Of a stretch of 64,000 nucleotides of DNA, positions 9,442 through 18,866 are shown in pieces. The notes under the pieces are model-generated. The model saw nothing but the letters and a program-made list of their open reading frames with translations, made no database searches and was not told the origin of the DNA. The translations under genes and the position numbers were made by a program. Source of the stretch: Gammaproteobacteria bacterium HGW-Gammaproteobacteria-15 (GTDB taxonomy: Bacteria > Pseudomonadota > Gammaproteobacteria > Enterobacterales > Alteromonadaceae); the NCBI GenBank assembly GCA_002840125.1, contig PGZF01000002.1, positions 186,001 to 250,000 on the forward strand, read 5' to 3'. Positions within the stretch are counted from its first letter, which is position 1, and every line of letters begins with the position of its first letter.

Positions 9442-11082
9442 TCATAATTGACAGGTTTTTTCTTTTAGCAATACGTTGAGTATGTCGTGGTTGAGTGAAT
9501 AGTCTACCGGCAGGTCTATAACATGTACGCCGGCAGACGTCAGGCAACTGTTCAGCGTTTGCCTGAAGTGCTCATCGTGTTGGATGCGATAGCCGTGGGC
9601 ACCGAAACTTTGGGCATAGCCAACAAAATCCGGGTTAGCGTAATCCAGGCCGAAATTGGCAAAACCCATGTCTTGCTGTTTCCATTTAATCATCCCGTAG
9701 CCATTGTCATTGAGGATAATCACCACCAGATTCAGCTTTAGACGCACGGCGGTTTCCAATTCCTGTGAGTTCATCATAAAACCCCCATCACCACATACCG
9801 CCACCACCTGGGTTTCAGGCTGCAGCATTTTAGCCATCATGGCACTGGGCAGGCCAGCTCCCATCGACGCCAGAGCATTATCCAGCAGCATGGTATTGGC
9901 TGAATAACAGGGGTAGTTACGGGCAAACCATAATTTGTATATGCCGTTATCGAGGCTGAGAATGGCATTGTCGTCCAGGCGTTGTCGCAGCAGATGCACC
10001 AGCCGTTGTGGCAACATCGGAAAACGGGTATCAGCAGCGTACTTTGCCAGATGCTGCTGCAGTTCTGTTTTGATGGTATTAAAATAGGAAAAATCCCAAT
10101 GTTGCTGGGTTTGGATAAGTGTCGCCAGCTGCGGAACAGAGAAAGCAATATCGCCGACCACGTTAAGTTGGGGGAAATATACTGCATCGACAGCAGCAGG
10201 TAAGAAATTGACATGAATAACCTGTTTGCCGCCATGCTCCATAAAAAATGGCGGTTTCTCCACCACATCGTGGCCGACATTAATAATCAGGTCTGCTTTA
10301 GCAATGGCGCAGTGCAAAAAATCGTGATCAGACAGGGCGGCCGAACCAAGGTAGAGCGGATGGCGCTCATCAACAACCCCTTTACCCATCTGCGTGGTGA
10401 AAAATGGAATGCCGGTAGCGTCAACAAAAGCGGTTAGCGCCGCACAGACACTTTTACGGTTAGCACCGGCGCCAATAAGCAGCAGTGGGCGTGTAGCAGC
10501 TTCTATCATGGCGCTGGCTTTGTCCAGCACCTCTGTTGCTGCATGGGGGCGCTGATGGCCAATCGCCGGGTAAATAGTGTTGTCGCATTGCTCTGCCGCG
10601 ATGTCTTCCGGTAATTCCAGATGCACGGCTCCCGGCCGTTCTTCAATGGCCAAACGAAAGGCTTCACGTACCAGCGGGGCAATGGTATTGCCATTAACAA
10701 TCTGTTTGGTGAACTTGGTAACCGGACGCATTAAATCCACTACATCCAGAATTTGAAACCGGCCTTGCTTACTTGTTTTGATAGGTTTTTGCCCGGTGAT
10801 CAACAGCATAGGCATAGCACCTAACTGGGCAAATGCGGCAGGTGTAACAAGATTGGTGGCACCGGGCCCAAGTGTGGCGAAACAGACACCAGGCTGTCCG
10901 GTTAAGCGGCCATAAGTGGCGGCCATAAATCCGGCGCCTTGTTCATGGCGGGTGAGCACCAGGCGGATGCCGGAGTTCTTCAATGAATTCAGAAAATCGA
11001 GGTTTTCTTCACCAGGCACGCCAAAAATATACTTAACGCCCTCATTTTCTAATGCTTTTACAAATAAGTCGGATGCTTTCAC
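9442..11082 (-). CDS. Thiamine-diphosphate enzyme, acetolactate synthase large-subunit type (copy 1)
   Basis: A 546-residue protein. The N-terminal TPP-binding Pyr domain has the conserved catalytic Glu in RHEQGAGFMAA, the central domain carries the FAD/Rossmann-like fold, and the C-terminal PP domain has GDGGFMMNSQELETA with NDNGYG. The start is GTG at 11082, fixed by AGGAGG 6 nt upstream. There is no small-subunit gene, as in catabolic AlsS-type or related stand-alone decarboxylases. A clear paralogue lies at 31423-33069 (about two thirds identical by eye), there paired with an aldehyde dehydrogenase. The exact reaction is uncertain: acetolactate formation or another pyruvate/aldehyde ligation. 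Confidence 0.82.
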   Translation of the reverse strand: MKASDLFVKALENEGVKYIFGVPGEENLDFLNSLKNSGIRLVLTRHEQGAGFMAATYGRLTGQPGVCFATLGPGATNLVTPAAFAQLGAMPMLLITGQKPIKTSKQGRFQILDVVDLMRPVTKFTKQIVNGNTIAPLVREAFRLAIEERPGAVHLELPEDIAAEQCDNTIYPAIGHQRPHAATEVLDKASAMIEAATRPLLLIGAGANRKSVCAALTAFVDATGIPFFTTQMGKGVVDERHPLYLGSAALSDHDFLHCAIAKADLIINVGHDVVEKPPFFMEHGGKQVIHVNFLPAAVDAVYFPQLNVVGDIAFSVPQLATLIQTQQHWDFSYFNTIKTELQQHLAKYAADTRFPMLPQRLVHLLRQRLDDNAILSLDNGIYKLWFARNYPCYSANTMLLDNALASMGAGLPSAMMAKMLQPETQVVAVCGDGGFMMNSQELETAVRLKLNLVVIILNDNGYGMIKWKQQDMGFANFGLDYANPDFVGYAQSFGAHGYRIQHDEHFRQTLNSCLTSAGVHVIDLPVDYSLNHDILNVLLKEKTCQL

Positions 11083-11247
11083 AGTATTCCTCCTGACGGC
11101 CGGATTTAAAGAACGTCGAATTTTCCTGATTTATACTATCAGCTGAGCTGATACACAGTACCCTGTTAGCGGCTAATTGCAACGTGAGTAAAGCTCACTG
11201 AATGTTCACAGAAAAGATGAGACAGTTTATGTAAGCTTAGCTGAATA

Positions 11248-11442
11248 ATGCTTATGCCAGGATTGTGGTGGCTGCGATTGGGGCCGCCGGTATTAGCCTG
11301 GCGCACACATGGCATAGTACCGCGCCGTGCCAAATATCTGGCCAGCGCCATGATGACACTAAGCGCCGTACTCATTCAGTTTTCAGCCGCACCGCTGTTA
11401 CGCAAACTACTGTTACCGTTATTATCGGGATTTAAACAGTAA
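11248..11442 (+). pseudogene. Remnant of a YbaN-like (DUF454) inner-membrane protein
   Basis: The 64 codons contain GPPVLAWRTHGIVPRRAKYLA followed by a hydrophobic stretch. This matches the C-terminal half of small YbaN/DUF454 proteins, where a short soluble RxxxGIPxRAK segment precedes the last membrane helices. The family is normally about 120 residues; the N-terminal helices are missing and the frame is closed just upstream. I read it as a truncated copy, though a short functional variant cannot be excluded. Confidence 0.5.
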
Positions 11443-11544
11443 ATGATTTCGGGTAGGATAGTTTGCGTCAGGGTAAATAGGAGGTTGCATTTCCTATGCC
11501 CAACACATCCTCTCTTACACGCTGTTAAAAAAAGGAATTGCGTT

Positions 11545-13866
11545 ATGGACAGTATTTACCCTGCGAACCCCACCAATATTCCGCCCGACCTGACTAAACC
11601 CAGTAAGGCCCATAAACGCCATGTCTGGTTGGCAGTGCTTGGTTTAATCACCTTTGTGCTGGTTTATCTGTTATTGACCGTCTGGTTTGGCTGGTCGTCC
11701 TACAGCTTGATCTATACCAGCATTACCACAGGCCAAGGCAATTTGTTTACCTGGCTGGTGGCATTATCAGCCGGTTTCTTAACCCTGTTTATGGTTAAGG
11801 CACTGCTGTTTGTCAAAAAAGGCAGCATTGAGCAGGAGTACGAAGTTACCGCGCAATCTGAACCCCAACTGTTCAGGTTTTTATTCAGATTGGCGGATGA
11901 AACCGGCGCACCACGCCCGCACCGGGTATTTTTGTCACCAAGGGTTAACGCCTGTGTGTTTTACGATTTATCGCTGCTGAATTTTTTCTTCCCATCGAAA
12001 AAGAATCTGGAAATTGGTTTGCCGTTGGTCAACGCCCTTACCGTTAGCGAATTAAAAGCCGTGCTTGCCCACGAGTTTGGCCACTTTGCCCAGCGCAGTA
12101 TGGCGCTTGGTAACTGGGTTTATATTGCCCAGCAAATTGCCGCGCATATTATTGCCAAGCGCGACGCCCTGGATAATTTTTTACGCTTTTTGTCGAACGT
12201 GGATTTACGTGTTGCCTGGTTTGGCTGGATTTTACGCTTAATTGTGTGGTCGCTACGCGCAACCATGGAAACCATTTTTAATCTGGTTTTGCTGGCCCAG
12301 CGCGCCCTGTCGCGTGAAATGGAATTTCAAGCCGACTTAGTCGCCGTATCTGTAACCGGTAGCGATGCCTTAATTCACGCCCTACACAAACTGCAAGCTG
12401 CCGACGAAGCCTGGGACCGCGCCCAAAGCTTTGTAAATGATCAGGTGCGTGAAGGTAAAGCCAGCAAAGACCTTTTTGCCGTGCAACTGCGTGTGATCAA
12501 ACATATGAGCGGTATTCTCAACGATCCGGACTACGGTTGTGTGGCGCAGGTACCCGCCAGTAACCCCGAGCAACACCGGGTATTTACCGCGGATATCGCG
12601 CAGCCGCCACGGATGTGGGCCACGCATCCTTACAACCATGAACGTGAACAAAACGCCAAAAAAATCTATGTGCCTGGCGTGCTCGACGACCGCAGCAGCT
12701 GGATTATTTTTGACGATGCGCAAGCGTTAAAGGAAAAGTTCACCAGCACACTGCTCAGCCGCTTTGACGTGGAATATAAGCCGGATGAAGAAATTTTCAG
12801 CCTGTTGGATAAGGTATACGCCCGTGAATATTTAAACAGCCGCTATCGCGGCGCTTACCTCGGGCGCTCATTTGTGCGGCATGCCGCCAAACCAGATGTG
12901 CTTTATGAAAGCAACATTGACTCGGCCATCAGCACGTTAAGCGAGCTTTACCCGGAAGATTTGTCTGGCAAATTGGAGCAATTGCGTACCCTCGAACGTG
13001 AGCGGGATTTGTTAATTGCACTGCGCGACGGTTTTTACACACCACCAGATGGCGTTATTCGCTTTCGCGGTAATGAAATTAAAAAACGCGAATTAGCCAA
13101 AGTCATTGAAGACGTCAGCATAGAATGCGCGGGCGTACAGGAAGTGATTTTTAATCACGATAAACGCTGTCGCACGGCACACAAACGCGCTGCTGAGAAA
13201 CTCGGACAAGGCTGGGATGAGTATCTGGCCGGCTTGCTGGCACTGTTGCATTACGCCGATCATATGCAGGCCAACATCGCCGACAGCCGCGCGTTGCTTA
13301 ACAATGTGTACGCTGTTGTTACCGCAGATCGCAATGTCAGCTCGCGTGAATTAAAGCGTTTGGTGGCAGCAGGTACGGACGTGTTTCGTGCCCTCGCTAT
13401 TGTTTATCGCGATGCCGCACAGGTACAGCTAGACACTGGCATACAACAGCGGCTCGAAATAGAAAACTGGGCCAACGCACTTGGTGATTTCACTTTCGTT
13501 GCACCCGATAAGCACAACATCAGCGATTGGCTTAACGCCTCAGATAGCTGGTTAAATGCTACCCTCGACTGGCTCGGTGCCTTGCGTCAGGTAGCGCTGG
13601 AGCAATTGCTGGTAAGCGAAGCCCAGGTGGCCGGGTGGGCAAAAGCGGGTACAACAGCCATGCCGGCACCTGCACGTTCACAGGTTCCGCACAGCTACCC
13701 CACACTCACGCCGGGCGAAGAGCGCGCCTTACAAAAACGCCTGGATCTATGGGACAGATTTCAGACCGCTGACGGTTTTGTCGCCGGAGCTATACGCTTT
13801 GTGGTAGCCGCCAGTATCATTGGTGGCGCGCTTTACCTGACCGCTGCACAGCATTTATTGTTATAA
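11545..13866 (+). CDS. Membrane-bound M48 family zinc metallopeptidase
   Basis: A 773-residue protein. ATG at 11545 is preferred over the in-frame ATG at 11443 because AAAGGAA lies 8 nt before it. Two membrane helices (about 25-55 and 65-90) precede the catalytic segment with HEFGH (His176, Glu177, His180) and the third-ligand region SREMEFQADLVAVS. The long C-terminal part is mostly helical and soluble, with one more hydrophobic helix at the end (VVAASIIGGALYL). M48 enzymes of the HtpX/Ste24 type cut membrane or misfolded proteins. The length far exceeds HtpX (about 290 residues), so the C-terminal region is a special feature of this subgroup. It appears monocistronic. Confidence 0.85.
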   Translation: MDSIYPANPTNIPPDLTKPSKAHKRHVWLAVLGLITFVLVYLLLTVWFGWSSYSLIYTSITTGQGNLFTWLVALSAGFLTLFMVKALLFVKKGSIEQEYEVTAQSEPQLFRFLFRLADETGAPRPHRVFLSPRVNACVFYDLSLLNFFFPSKKNLEIGLPLVNALTVSELKAVLAHEFGHFAQRSMALGNWVYIAQQIAAHIIAKRDALDNFLRFLSNVDLRVAWFGWILRLIVWSLRATMETIFNLVLLAQRALSREMEFQADLVAVSVTGSDALIHALHKLQAADEAWDRAQSFVNDQVREGKASKDLFAVQLRVIKHMSGILNDPDYGCVAQVPASNPEQHRVFTADIAQPPRMWATHPYNHEREQNAKKIYVPGVLDDRSSWIIFDDAQALKEKFTSTLLSRFDVEYKPDEEIFSLLDKVYAREYLNSRYRGAYLGRSFVRHAAKPDVLYESNIDSAISTLSELYPEDLSGKLEQLRTLERERDLLIALRDGFYTPPDGVIRFRGNEIKKRELAKVIEDVSIECAGVQEVIFNHDKRCRTAHKRAAEKLGQGWDEYLAGLLALLHYADHMQANIADSRALLNNVYAVVTADRNVSSRELKRLVAAGTDVFRALAIVYRDAAQVQLDTGIQQRLEIENWANALGDFTFVAPDKHNISDWLNASDSWLNATLDWLGALRQVALEQLLVSEAQVAGWAKAGTTAMPAPARSQVPHSYPTLTPGEERALQKRLDLWDRFQTADGFVAGAIRFVVAASIIGGALYLTAAQHLLL

Positions 13867-13967
13867 GCGAAGAATTAGAACACGGAAGCGAGGGCAAACG
13901 GATCTGATTTATACAGACAAAAATTCAGCAGTAAGGACTTTAAAAATATAGTCTTACCAGTAAAAGT

Positions 13968-14015
13968 CCACCGCCATAGGCGGTGGCTTTGTGTAGGCCC
14001 CCTATAAGGGGGCTT
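13968..14015 (+). terminator. Two tandem GC-rich hairpins after the M48 gene
   Basis: The first is CCACCGCC-ATA-GGCGGTGG (13968-13986), perfect over 8 bp. The second is GCCCCC-TATAA-GGGGGC (13997-14013), followed by TTAATTATTTT. They may terminate the M48 transcript about 100 bp downstream of its stop, or be the structured end of a lost element. Confidence 0.5.
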
Positions 14016-14108
14016 AATTATTTTCGACATCCATGTCGCAATACCGATGCGTGCTCGCCTCCATTTACAGTTCCTGTTCTCGCTAAGCAGAGTGCCATAA
14101 AGGGATAC

Positions 14109-14122
14109 TATCTAAATAGATA
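14109..14122. promoter_or_regulatory. Palindromic operator candidate TATCT-AAAT-AGATA
   Basis: A perfect palindrome with 5-bp arms 164 bp upstream of the MFS transporter start. The core TCTAAATnGAT recurs upstream of the alpha/beta hydrolase (27732) and the quinone oxidoreductase (34161), which suggests one regulator family. No experiment-like evidence is available from sequence. Confidence 0.4.
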
Positions 14123-14285
14123 ATATCGCTTCACCATTTTGCATGGCAATCTCACAGACCAGTGCGATGTATTGCAGAGTGAAGTACTGCTAAATGCAGC
14201 TCTCACTGGTAGGCCAATGTTTGATCCAAAGGCTTGATGGATACAAACGGTCCGTGGTTAATCAATCTGGTGGGTAAGAACATTT

Positions 14286-15914
14286 ATGACTGGTACCTCT
14301 GTCAAGACAGCACAAGATGGCCAAGCTAATGGTGCTTTAGCGCCTTTTGCATCCCGCAACTTTATGGTGTTATGGATAGCCACTGTGATGTCGAATGTTG
14401 GCACCTGGATGCACGACGTGAGTGCCGGTTGGTTAATGACGTCGCTTTCCCCTTCGCCGCTTTTTGTCGCCTTGGTGCAAACCGCAACAACACTGCCTAT
14501 TTTTCTTTTTGCGTTACCAGCCGGTGCGCTTGCCGATATCGTCAATAAAAGAAAGGTACTGGTTGGTGTTCAACTTGTGATGGCGGGCACCGCTTTGACT
14601 TTAGGCTATGTGGTATACCATGGTAATGCGACGCCTACGCTACTGCTATTGTTCACTTTTATGCTGGGTATTGGCACTGCCTTTGCTGCACCCGCCTGGC
14701 AGGCGATTGTACCTGGCTTAGTGCCGCGCAACACATTACAACAAGCGGTGGCAATAAACAGTGTTGGCATCAATATCAGCAGAGCCATTGGCCCGGCGCT
14801 TGGCGGTTTTATTATTGGCTATTCAATTGCTCTTCCGTTCTTAATTAATGGTCTGAGCTTTTTGTTGGTTGTTTGTGCGCTGCTGTGGTGGCGACCCTCA
14901 GCAACACCGCCTCGCTTGCTGCCGGCGGAGAATCTGCTTGGCGCTCTAAAGGCGGGGGTGCGCTACACGTTACATAGTGATCCTTTGAAAGCAACGCTGG
15001 CCAGGGCTTTGTCATTTTTCCTGTTTGCCAGTGCTTATTGGGCACTCCTTCCGCTGATTGCCAGAAACCTGCTTAATGGTGATGCAGCCCTTTATGGTTC
15101 AATGATGGCAGCAGTCGGCGTCGGGGCGGTTTCCAGCGCTTTTGTTCTGCCGCAATTAAAAAAGCGCTTTGGTGCAGATACACTCGTTGCTATAGGGTCA
15201 GTGGGCACAGCGCTTTGTATGCTGGCATTAGCCAGCGCCTACAGCCAGCTACTGGCGATAGTCAGCTGCTTTTTTGCCGGAGCATGCTGGATAGCTGTGC
15301 TTACCAGTCTTAATGTATCTGCACAAGTGGCATTACCTGAATGGGTACGTGCCCGCGGACTCGCCGTGTTTATTACCGTAATGTTTGGTTCGATGAGCCT
15401 GGGGAGTTTGTTCTGGGGGCAGCTCTCCAGTGTGTTTGGGATTAGTAATGCGCTTTTCTGCGCGGCTGCAGCCCTGGTATTAATCATTCCATTAACATGG
15501 CGCTTTAAGTTACAAGTGGGTGCAAGCATGGATCTCTCGCCCTCAATGCACTGGCCGCAACCTATTGTCGAGGTTGATATTGAACAAGACCGGGGGCCTG
15601 TGATGATCACCCTGGAATACTTCGTCAATTCAGATGACAAGCAGGCATTCTATCTTGCGGCAACCAGGTTAAAAGCACAACGATACCGCGATGGCGCATA
15701 CACCTGGGGCTTATTTGAGGACACAGCAAAGCCAGGCCGCTATATCGAATACTTTATGGTTGAGTCCTGGCTTGAGCATCTGCGGCAGCACGAACGGGTG
15801 ACGCATGCTGATGCTGATGTGCAGGATATTGTTCTGTCATACCACCAGGGGCCTAAACCTGTTGTAGAGCATTACATAGCAGCCAGCCATGCAAAGCATG
15901 AGGGCAAAAAATGA
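14286..15914 (+). CDS. MFS transporter of the EntS-like group with C-terminal ABM-like tail
   Basis: A 542-residue protein with about eleven to twelve membrane helices in residues 20-405, including the NVGTWMHDVSAGWLM start and the ADIVNKRK loop of the MFS_3/enterobactin-exporter group. The last ~120 residues are soluble and resemble the ferredoxin-like antibiotic-biosynthesis-monooxygenase fold that this transporter family often carries (VMITLEYFVN, YIEYFMVESWLEHLRQHERVT). It likely exports a small molecule. The ATGA at 15911-15914 overlaps the porin gene, so the two products probably act in sequence across inner and outer membrane. The substrate is not evident. Confidence 0.85.
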   Translation: MTGTSVKTAQDGQANGALAPFASRNFMVLWIATVMSNVGTWMHDVSAGWLMTSLSPSPLFVALVQTATTLPIFLFALPAGALADIVNKRKVLVGVQLVMAGTALTLGYVVYHGNATPTLLLLFTFMLGIGTAFAAPAWQAIVPGLVPRNTLQQAVAINSVGINISRAIGPALGGFIIGYSIALPFLINGLSFLLVVCALLWWRPSATPPRLLPAENLLGALKAGVRYTLHSDPLKATLARALSFFLFASAYWALLPLIARNLLNGDAALYGSMMAAVGVGAVSSAFVLPQLKKRFGADTLVAIGSVGTALCMLALASAYSQLLAIVSCFFAGACWIAVLTSLNVSAQVALPEWVRARGLAVFITVMFGSMSLGSLFWGQLSSVFGISNALFCAAAALVLIIPLTWRFKLQVGASMDLSPSMHWPQPIVEVDIEQDRGPVMITLEYFVNSDDKQAFYLAATRLKAQRYRDGAYTWGLFEDTAKPGRYIEYFMVESWLEHLRQHERVTHADADVQDIVLSYHQGPKPVVEHYIAASHAKHEGKK

Positions 15915-17263
15915 GGTTGACGCTTGGCTTGATGTTATCTCTGTTAATCACGGCTGTAGCTTCGGCAGCTACGCCGCCACCTTATGAACGGCTGCGCCAG
16001 GATGAAAATTGGTCTGAATGGTGCCGTGATAACCTTGATAGCGATGAATACGCATACAAGTGTTTACGTCCGACAAAGAACGGCTTGCTTAGTGTCGGAG
16101 GGGAAGGCCGTTGGCGCTATGCGGTTACGAATGGTGCGAACTGGCAGAATGCAACCGATAGTAGCGATGGAGCCTTTTTGCAACGCTATGTCGTATTTGC
16201 AGACTGGCGTCTTTCACCATCGTTGCGGATATATACGCAATTATACAGTGCGTTGTCGGCCGGTTTGGAGCAGGGGCCCTCGCCGGTAGATGAAAACCGG
16301 CTAAGTTTTCAGCAGGCGTTCTTTCAGTTCTCAGGTGGTGAACACTGGCAAATGACACTGGGGCGCCAAGAGCTTGCTTTGGGCTCAGGTCGTTTGGTTG
16401 ACGCAAGGGAAGGGCCTAACGTCCGGCGTCGCTACGATGCATTACGGCTGACATCACAGGTTAAGTCCTGGCAGTTGGACACTTTTATTGGCCGTCCCTG
16501 GAAAACGTCGCAAGGTAGTTTTGATGACCGATTGGATCATAATCAGGCTATTTGGGGGCTTTACGCGGTTAACCGTCACGACGCCTGGCCCAAATTTGAT
16601 GTTTACTACCTTGGTTACCGAAACAATGAAGCAAATTATTTGCAAGGCAGTGGTGAAGAGCTCCGGCACACTCTGGGCAGCAGATTTTGGGGAACACACG
16701 GCGGGCTGACGTTAAACTGGGAACTGGCGCTGCAATTTGGTCGGTTCAATGAGCAGGACATTAGGGCCTGGACCATTGCTTCAGATACGAGTTATGCGCT
16801 AAGGCGCTATCCCTTTAGCAGTGTAGGAGTCTCAGCTAATGTCGCTAGCGGTGATAAAAATCCAGATGATAATAAACTAGGGACTTTTAATCCGCTGCTA
16901 CCCCGAGGGAATTATTTTTCGGAGTTAGCGCTCCTGGGACCGAGAAATTTCTATAACATTCAACCCTATCTCACTTTTCAACCACATCCGGCGGTTAAGG
17001 TCACTACAGCCGTTAATTTTTATTGGCGATTATCCACTGATGACGGCGTTTATGGCCCGGGCGGTAACTTATTGAACGTAGATAGCGCTTCAGACCGGCG
17101 ATATGTTGCGACAGAGTATTCCCTTAGCGCAGCGGTTAGTGTAACGAAATCGACAACATTAACGCTGGCTGGTGGTCGTTCTGATCCTGCCGCCCTCGTG
17201 CGGCAAACCGGTAGCCGGGGCGCAACTCATTATGTTGAGTTTACCGCTAAAGTGCTTTTTTAA
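15911..17263 (+). CDS. Alginate-export family outer-membrane porin
   Basis: A 450-residue protein with a signal peptide (about 1-20, ending ASAAT). A beta-barrel of the alginate_exp type follows, with GEGRWRYAVTNGANW near the start and WQMTLGRQELALGSGRLVDAREGPNVRRRYD in the middle; this arginine-rich strand is characteristic. The chain ends in F (VEFTAKVLF) as barrel proteins do. It overlaps the upstream MFS gene by 4 bp. Members of this family are found next to exporters of unrelated substrates, so the name does not imply alginate. An outer-membrane exit channel for the MFS substrate is the best guess. Confidence 0.82.
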   Translation: MRLTLGLMLSLLITAVASAATPPPYERLRQDENWSEWCRDNLDSDEYAYKCLRPTKNGLLSVGGEGRWRYAVTNGANWQNATDSSDGAFLQRYVVFADWRLSPSLRIYTQLYSALSAGLEQGPSPVDENRLSFQQAFFQFSGGEHWQMTLGRQELALGSGRLVDAREGPNVRRRYDALRLTSQVKSWQLDTFIGRPWKTSQGSFDDRLDHNQAIWGLYAVNRHDAWPKFDVYYLGYRNNEANYLQGSGEELRHTLGSRFWGTHGGLTLNWELALQFGRFNEQDIRAWTIASDTSYALRRYPFSSVGVSANVASGDKNPDDNKLGTFNPLLPRGNYFSELALLGPRNFYNIQPYLTFQPHPAVKVTTAVNFYWRLSTDDGVYGPGGNLLNVDSASDRRYVATEYSLSAAVSVTKSTTLTLAGGRSDPAALVRQTGSRGATHYVEFTAKVLF

Positions 17264-17422
17264 GAACGACAGGTGTGTTGTCATTTTAAGGTGATGTTTT
17301 CATGCATGATGACCAACATAGGGAAAAGGATACCTTCCACTGGACGTACAGCCTTTATTGTTGAGAGCTTCACTATTGTTGACAAGGCAATATTTAAATC
17401 AATTTAGCTTACGAGGAGAATT

Positions 17423-18304
17423 ATGAGCCGCAATGCCATTGCTTTATATGTTTTACTGGCCGTAGCGCTGAGTTGGTGTATTCAGATCCCTGCAATCATG
17501 CTATTTGGTTTGGATAGTGCAGTGATCAATAACATATTCATATTTATTATGTGGTCACCGTCACTGCTTGCCCTCATTTTTATCATACGTAATCCGGCAG
17601 TTCGCTCTCAGGTCCTCTGGCGTCTTGGTAAGCTTGTTTATTTGCCACTAGGTGTAGTGGTGCAAACCGCTATAGGTTTTGCTGTAGTGGGTGTATTGAT
17701 TGCTGCAGGGCTTGCGACGTCCGGCTATTTTACCTTTCAAACGACAGGGGTCGCCGTTTCAGGAGCGGCGTGGCTGCTTGGTGAAGGGGTGCAAAGCTGG
17801 GTATTCTTTTTAATAAATATCAGTATTACCGCCATCGCCTTCTCTATATTGGGCCTGGTCGCCGCTACAGGTGAGGAGTTTGCATGGCGTGGGTTCTTGC
17901 AGGGGCAGCTCACCCGCCAGTTTGGCATATTGCCCGGCATTATGCTGCTTGCGCTAATTTGGTGGGCATGGCATTTGCCTGCCTTATTGATGGGATATAA
18001 TTTTCCAGAGCATCCTTACATCGGCGCTTTTATCTTGTTCCCACTACTAATGATTGGCGCATCGTTATTTTTCGGTTGGCTAACAATCAAAAGCGGCAGT
18101 TTCTGGCCGGCAGCTTTGGCGCATGGCACGGTAAATTCGATTCAACAGGGTTTGGTTGAGAACCTCCAATTGCAATTACCTCAGCTACAGGTAGATATAC
18201 TGCGAACAGCATTGATTCTTGGGGTTGGTATTATTTGTTTGTTCTTGCTTAGAGCTGATCAGAACAAAAAGCAATCTGAGCTATATATTGCAGCAGGCAG
18301 TTGA
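17423..18304 (+). CDS. CPBP (Rce1-like) intramembrane metalloprotease
   Basis: A 293-residue membrane protein with about eight hydrophobic helices. The CPBP motif 1 is EEFAWRG (Glu151, Glu152, Arg156) and motif 2 is WWAWHLPALL with the metal-binding His; a third His lies in LAHGTVNS. These residues define the CAAX-protease/bacteriocin-processing family. ATG at 17423 is preceded by CGAGGAGAA. Bacterial members process peptides or protect against bacteriocins; the role here is unknown. It is flanked by unrelated genes and looks monocistronic. Confidence 0.85.
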   Translation: MSRNAIALYVLLAVALSWCIQIPAIMLFGLDSAVINNIFIFIMWSPSLLALIFIIRNPAVRSQVLWRLGKLVYLPLGVVVQTAIGFAVVGVLIAAGLATSGYFTFQTTGVAVSGAAWLLGEGVQSWVFFLINISITAIAFSILGLVAATGEEFAWRGFLQGQLTRQFGILPGIMLLALIWWAWHLPALLMGYNFPEHPYIGAFILFPLLMIGASLFFGWLTIKSGSFWPAALAHGTVNSIQQGLVENLQLQLPQLQVDILRTALILGVGIICLFLLRADQNKKQSELYIAAGS

Positions 18305-18363
18305 GATGAAGTAGTACATGGTAACAGCGATATTGAGCGCTGGTATGGAGCTCGTTACTTGAA

Positions 18364-18774
18364 TTAGTCTCCCGCGTCAAAGTTGCGTCTGTTTTCCTCA
18401 ATTTGTTGCCAGTTATTGCTGATCCATGAGGTAAATCCTTCCAATGCGGGCAGCATGCTGGCCCCCATGGCCGACAATTCATACTCAACCCGTGGCGGCA
18501 CTTCAGCATAATAGTGGCGGATCAGCAAACCATCACGCTCCAGATTGCGCACTGTCAGGGTTAGCATTCGTTGAGTGATGCCTTCAATTCCCCTTTTCAA
18601 CTCTGAAAAACGAAGCCTGAAACCTGGTGCAATGGCAAGGTGTGACATGACGAGGATAGTCCACTTGTCTCCAAGCCGGGTGAGAACGCTATGCGGAGCG
18701 CAGGGTTTAAATTGTGGCCCTGCAGCAGTCTCCTGATACGGGCGGCCATGAATAAATTTACTCAAAGGTATCAC
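18364..18774 (-). CDS. HxlR family transcriptional regulator
   Basis: A 136-residue protein with the HxlR winged-helix signature: a conserved Cys in the CAPHSVLTRLGDKWTILV start, then RFSELKRGIEGITQRMLTLTVRNLERDGLL. The start is GTG at 18774, or possibly TTG at 18765 with AGGTG as ribosome site; both give almost the same protein. It is divergent from the NmrA-like gene at 18867 and separated by about 92 bp that hold an inverted repeat. HxlR proteins sense aldehydes, quinones or diamide through the N-terminal Cys in known cases. Repression of itself and its neighbour is inferred. Confidence 0.88.
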   Translation of the reverse strand: MIPLSKFIHGRPYQETAAGPQFKPCAPHSVLTRLGDKWTILVMSHLAIAPGFRLRFSELKRGIEGITQRMLTLTVRNLERDGLLIRHYYAEVPPRVEYELSAMGASMLPALEGFTSWISNNWQQIEENRRNFDAGD

Positions 18775-18778
18775 CTGT

Positions 18779-18802
18779 GTGCCTCAGGCACAAAAATGTG
18801 CC
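18779..18802. promoter_or_regulatory. Overlapping inverted repeats in the hxlR-nmrA intergenic region
   Basis: GTGCC-TCA-GGCAC (18779-18791) overlaps GGCACA-AAAA-TGTGCC (18787-18802); both are perfect. They sit directly upstream of the HxlR start and 64 bp before the NmrA start, where an HxlR operator is expected. Confidence 0.55.
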
Positions 18803-18866
18803 GTCTTCCGGGCTGTGTTTAAAAAGCTTAGAATTTTGATTATAAAGTCGATACGAGGATTATTCT

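Larger units (their letters stand above)
13867..14285. other. Intergenic region with two tandem hairpins and an operator-like palindrome
   Basis: This 419-bp stretch holds no gene I can support. It contains two adjacent GC-rich hairpins (13968-13986 and 13997-14013), listed separately, and the palindrome at 14109-14122. A further inverted pair, GGACTTT (13936-13942) with AAAAGTCC (13962-13969), encloses the area before the first hairpin. The layout is reminiscent of the structured right ends of IS200/IS605 elements, but no transposase is left to prove it. Confidence 0.5.

Noticed and set aside
13968..14015. Integron attC site
   Set aside because: The two hairpins lack paired R/L boxes with the GTTRRRY core, and no integrase or cassette array is present.
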